Source of the DNA: an uncultured Sphingomonadaceae bacterium
GTDB lineage: Bacteria; Pseudomonadota; Alphaproteobacteria; Sphingomonadales; Sphingomonadaceae
NCBI GenBank assembly: GCA_937995515.1
Contig: CALKJZ010000024.1
Span: forward strand, 19,159 to 83,158
Reading direction: 5' to 3'
Length of the DNA stretch: 64,000 nt
Shown: one piece after another, positions 63,684-64,000 of the stretch
Numbering within the stretch: position 1 is the first letter of the stretch
Layout of the letters: every line of letters begins with the position of its first letter
Translations under genes and position numbers: made by a program
Notes under the pieces: generated by a model
Databases searched by the model: none
Told to the model about the DNA's origin: nothing
The model's input: only the letters and a program-made list of their open reading frames with translations

Positions 63684-64000
63684 TTATGGCCGGAAGGCAC
63701 AGGCGGCGGCGCAGCGCACGGCGGAGAGAACGTTGCGAGCCAGCGTGTCGCAGTGGGCGGCCACGCGTCGGAACTCCCTGAGGCGGCAGACCATCGCCTC
63801 GATGCGCCGGCGGTCTTTATAGCCGCGCTTGTCATGGTGGATCGGGCGCGTGCGGCGGCAGGCAACCTGGGATCACCGGATTCCCTCGGCCGGGAATGGC
63901 GGGGATGGGGCCTTGCGCCTCGAGCCTTGCCCGCAGCCTTTTGGCGGCAACCCCGCGGTCGGCAACCCCGCGGTCGGCAACCCCAAGGTCGGCAACCCCG
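63684..64000 (-). pseudogene. Frameshifted IS5-family transposase, C-terminal part
   Basis: Translated on the minus strand from the right edge, the first frame reads (ADRGV repeats) then KRLRARLEAQGPIPAIPGR and NPVIPG. A frame change between about 63872 and 63835 leads to a second frame, RTRPIHHDKRGYKDRRRIE then CRLREFRRVAAHCDTLARN, ending at TAA 63684. The IEAMVCRLREFRRVA block holds the third catalytic acid (Glu) of the DDE domain, and VADRGV corresponds to the block with the second Asp, so this is the IS5/IS427-like group. The N-terminus lies outside the window. Confidence 0.8.
63946..64000. repeat. 15-nt tandem repeat inside the transposase remnant
   Basis: At least three copies of GGCAACCCCGCGGTC (63946, 63961, 63976, the third with AA for GC) and the beginning of a fourth reach the window edge. 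On the minus strand each unit encodes Gly-Val-Ala-Asp-Arg or Leu, so an ADRG motif has been multiplied in frame. The total copy number is unknown because the array is cut off. Confidence 0.9.

Larger units (their letters stand above)
63671..64000 (-). mobile_element. Right part of an IS5-type insertion sequence
   Basis: The element begins immediately after the HerA-like gene stop. GGGTCCAGACTC at 63671-63682 looks like the terminal inverted repeat (its partner would lie beyond the window edge), preceded by TA, a possible target duplication. The transposase reads leftward and is broken, so the element is dead or dependent on another copy. Confidence 0.7.

Overview
The window is about 70% G+C, densely coded, and reads as the chromosome of a Gram-negative alphaproteobacterium, most likely in or near the Sphingomonadales. 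Support for this: a DUF2794 gene, an LptC/LptA pair behind an RNase D-like exonuclease, ubiquinone genes (ubiG, ubiA), a methionine synthase split into two genes, an ArsR-methyltransferase fusion ahead of metF, a bacterial arginyltransferase, and purF followed by a short-chain dehydrogenase. I see no tRNA, rRNA, CRISPR array, prophage or conjugation gene. The only mobile DNA is a decayed IS5-type element at the right edge.

Layout. 1-6945: an inositol-phosphate block with inositol-3-phosphate synthase, a probable inositol-1-phosphate cytidylyltransferase, two CDP-alcohol phosphotransferases (one fused to a worn-out nucleotidyltransferase domain), a Wzi-like outer-membrane barrel and a large membrane-anchored coiled-coil protein. 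This resembles the di-myo-inositol-phosphate pathway of thermophiles, or a route to an inositol-phosphate envelope component, and is the most interesting part of the window. 6993-12522: quinone oxidoreductase, ketopantoate reductase-like gene, the oxyR / ahpC-ahpD peroxide module, serine acetyltransferase and DUF2794. 12519-20090: a leftward beta-oxidation cluster (SDR, nitronate monooxygenase-like, FadJ-like, thiolase, acyl-CoA dehydrogenase, MerR regulator) with a good palindromic operator ahead of the MerR gene.

20796-33390: hisI, purF, SDR, an exported amidohydrolase, ilvA, arginyltransferase, ubiG, a VOC protein and hydrolase, lptA-lptC-rnd and a Nudix hydrolase. 33412-39091: the methionine/one-carbon operon arsR-MT, metF, metH1, metH2, all overlapping by 4 nt. 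39248-44850: mlaA, an Old Yellow Enzyme homologue, two small lipoproteins, an SDR, a CoxE-like VWA protein and an HdeD-like membrane protein. 45013-47214: a class III CoA-transferase diverging from an HMG-CoA lyase around a perfect palindrome. 47683-51504: metX-metW diverging from hisC-tyrA. 51501-63670: recX, a fatty acyl-AMP ligase, ubiA, a TldE-like protein, CysQ-like phosphatase, Mrp ATPase, hflK-hflC, a Deg protease and a HerA-like ATPase.

Translational coupling by 1-4 nt overlaps is common, and non-ATG starts (TTG, GTG, and apparently CTG for metW) are frequent. Short tandem repeats with 12- or 15-nt units occur in two intergenic regions and in the transposase remnant, and a perfect 20-nt tandem duplication sits on the ubiG/VOC junction.
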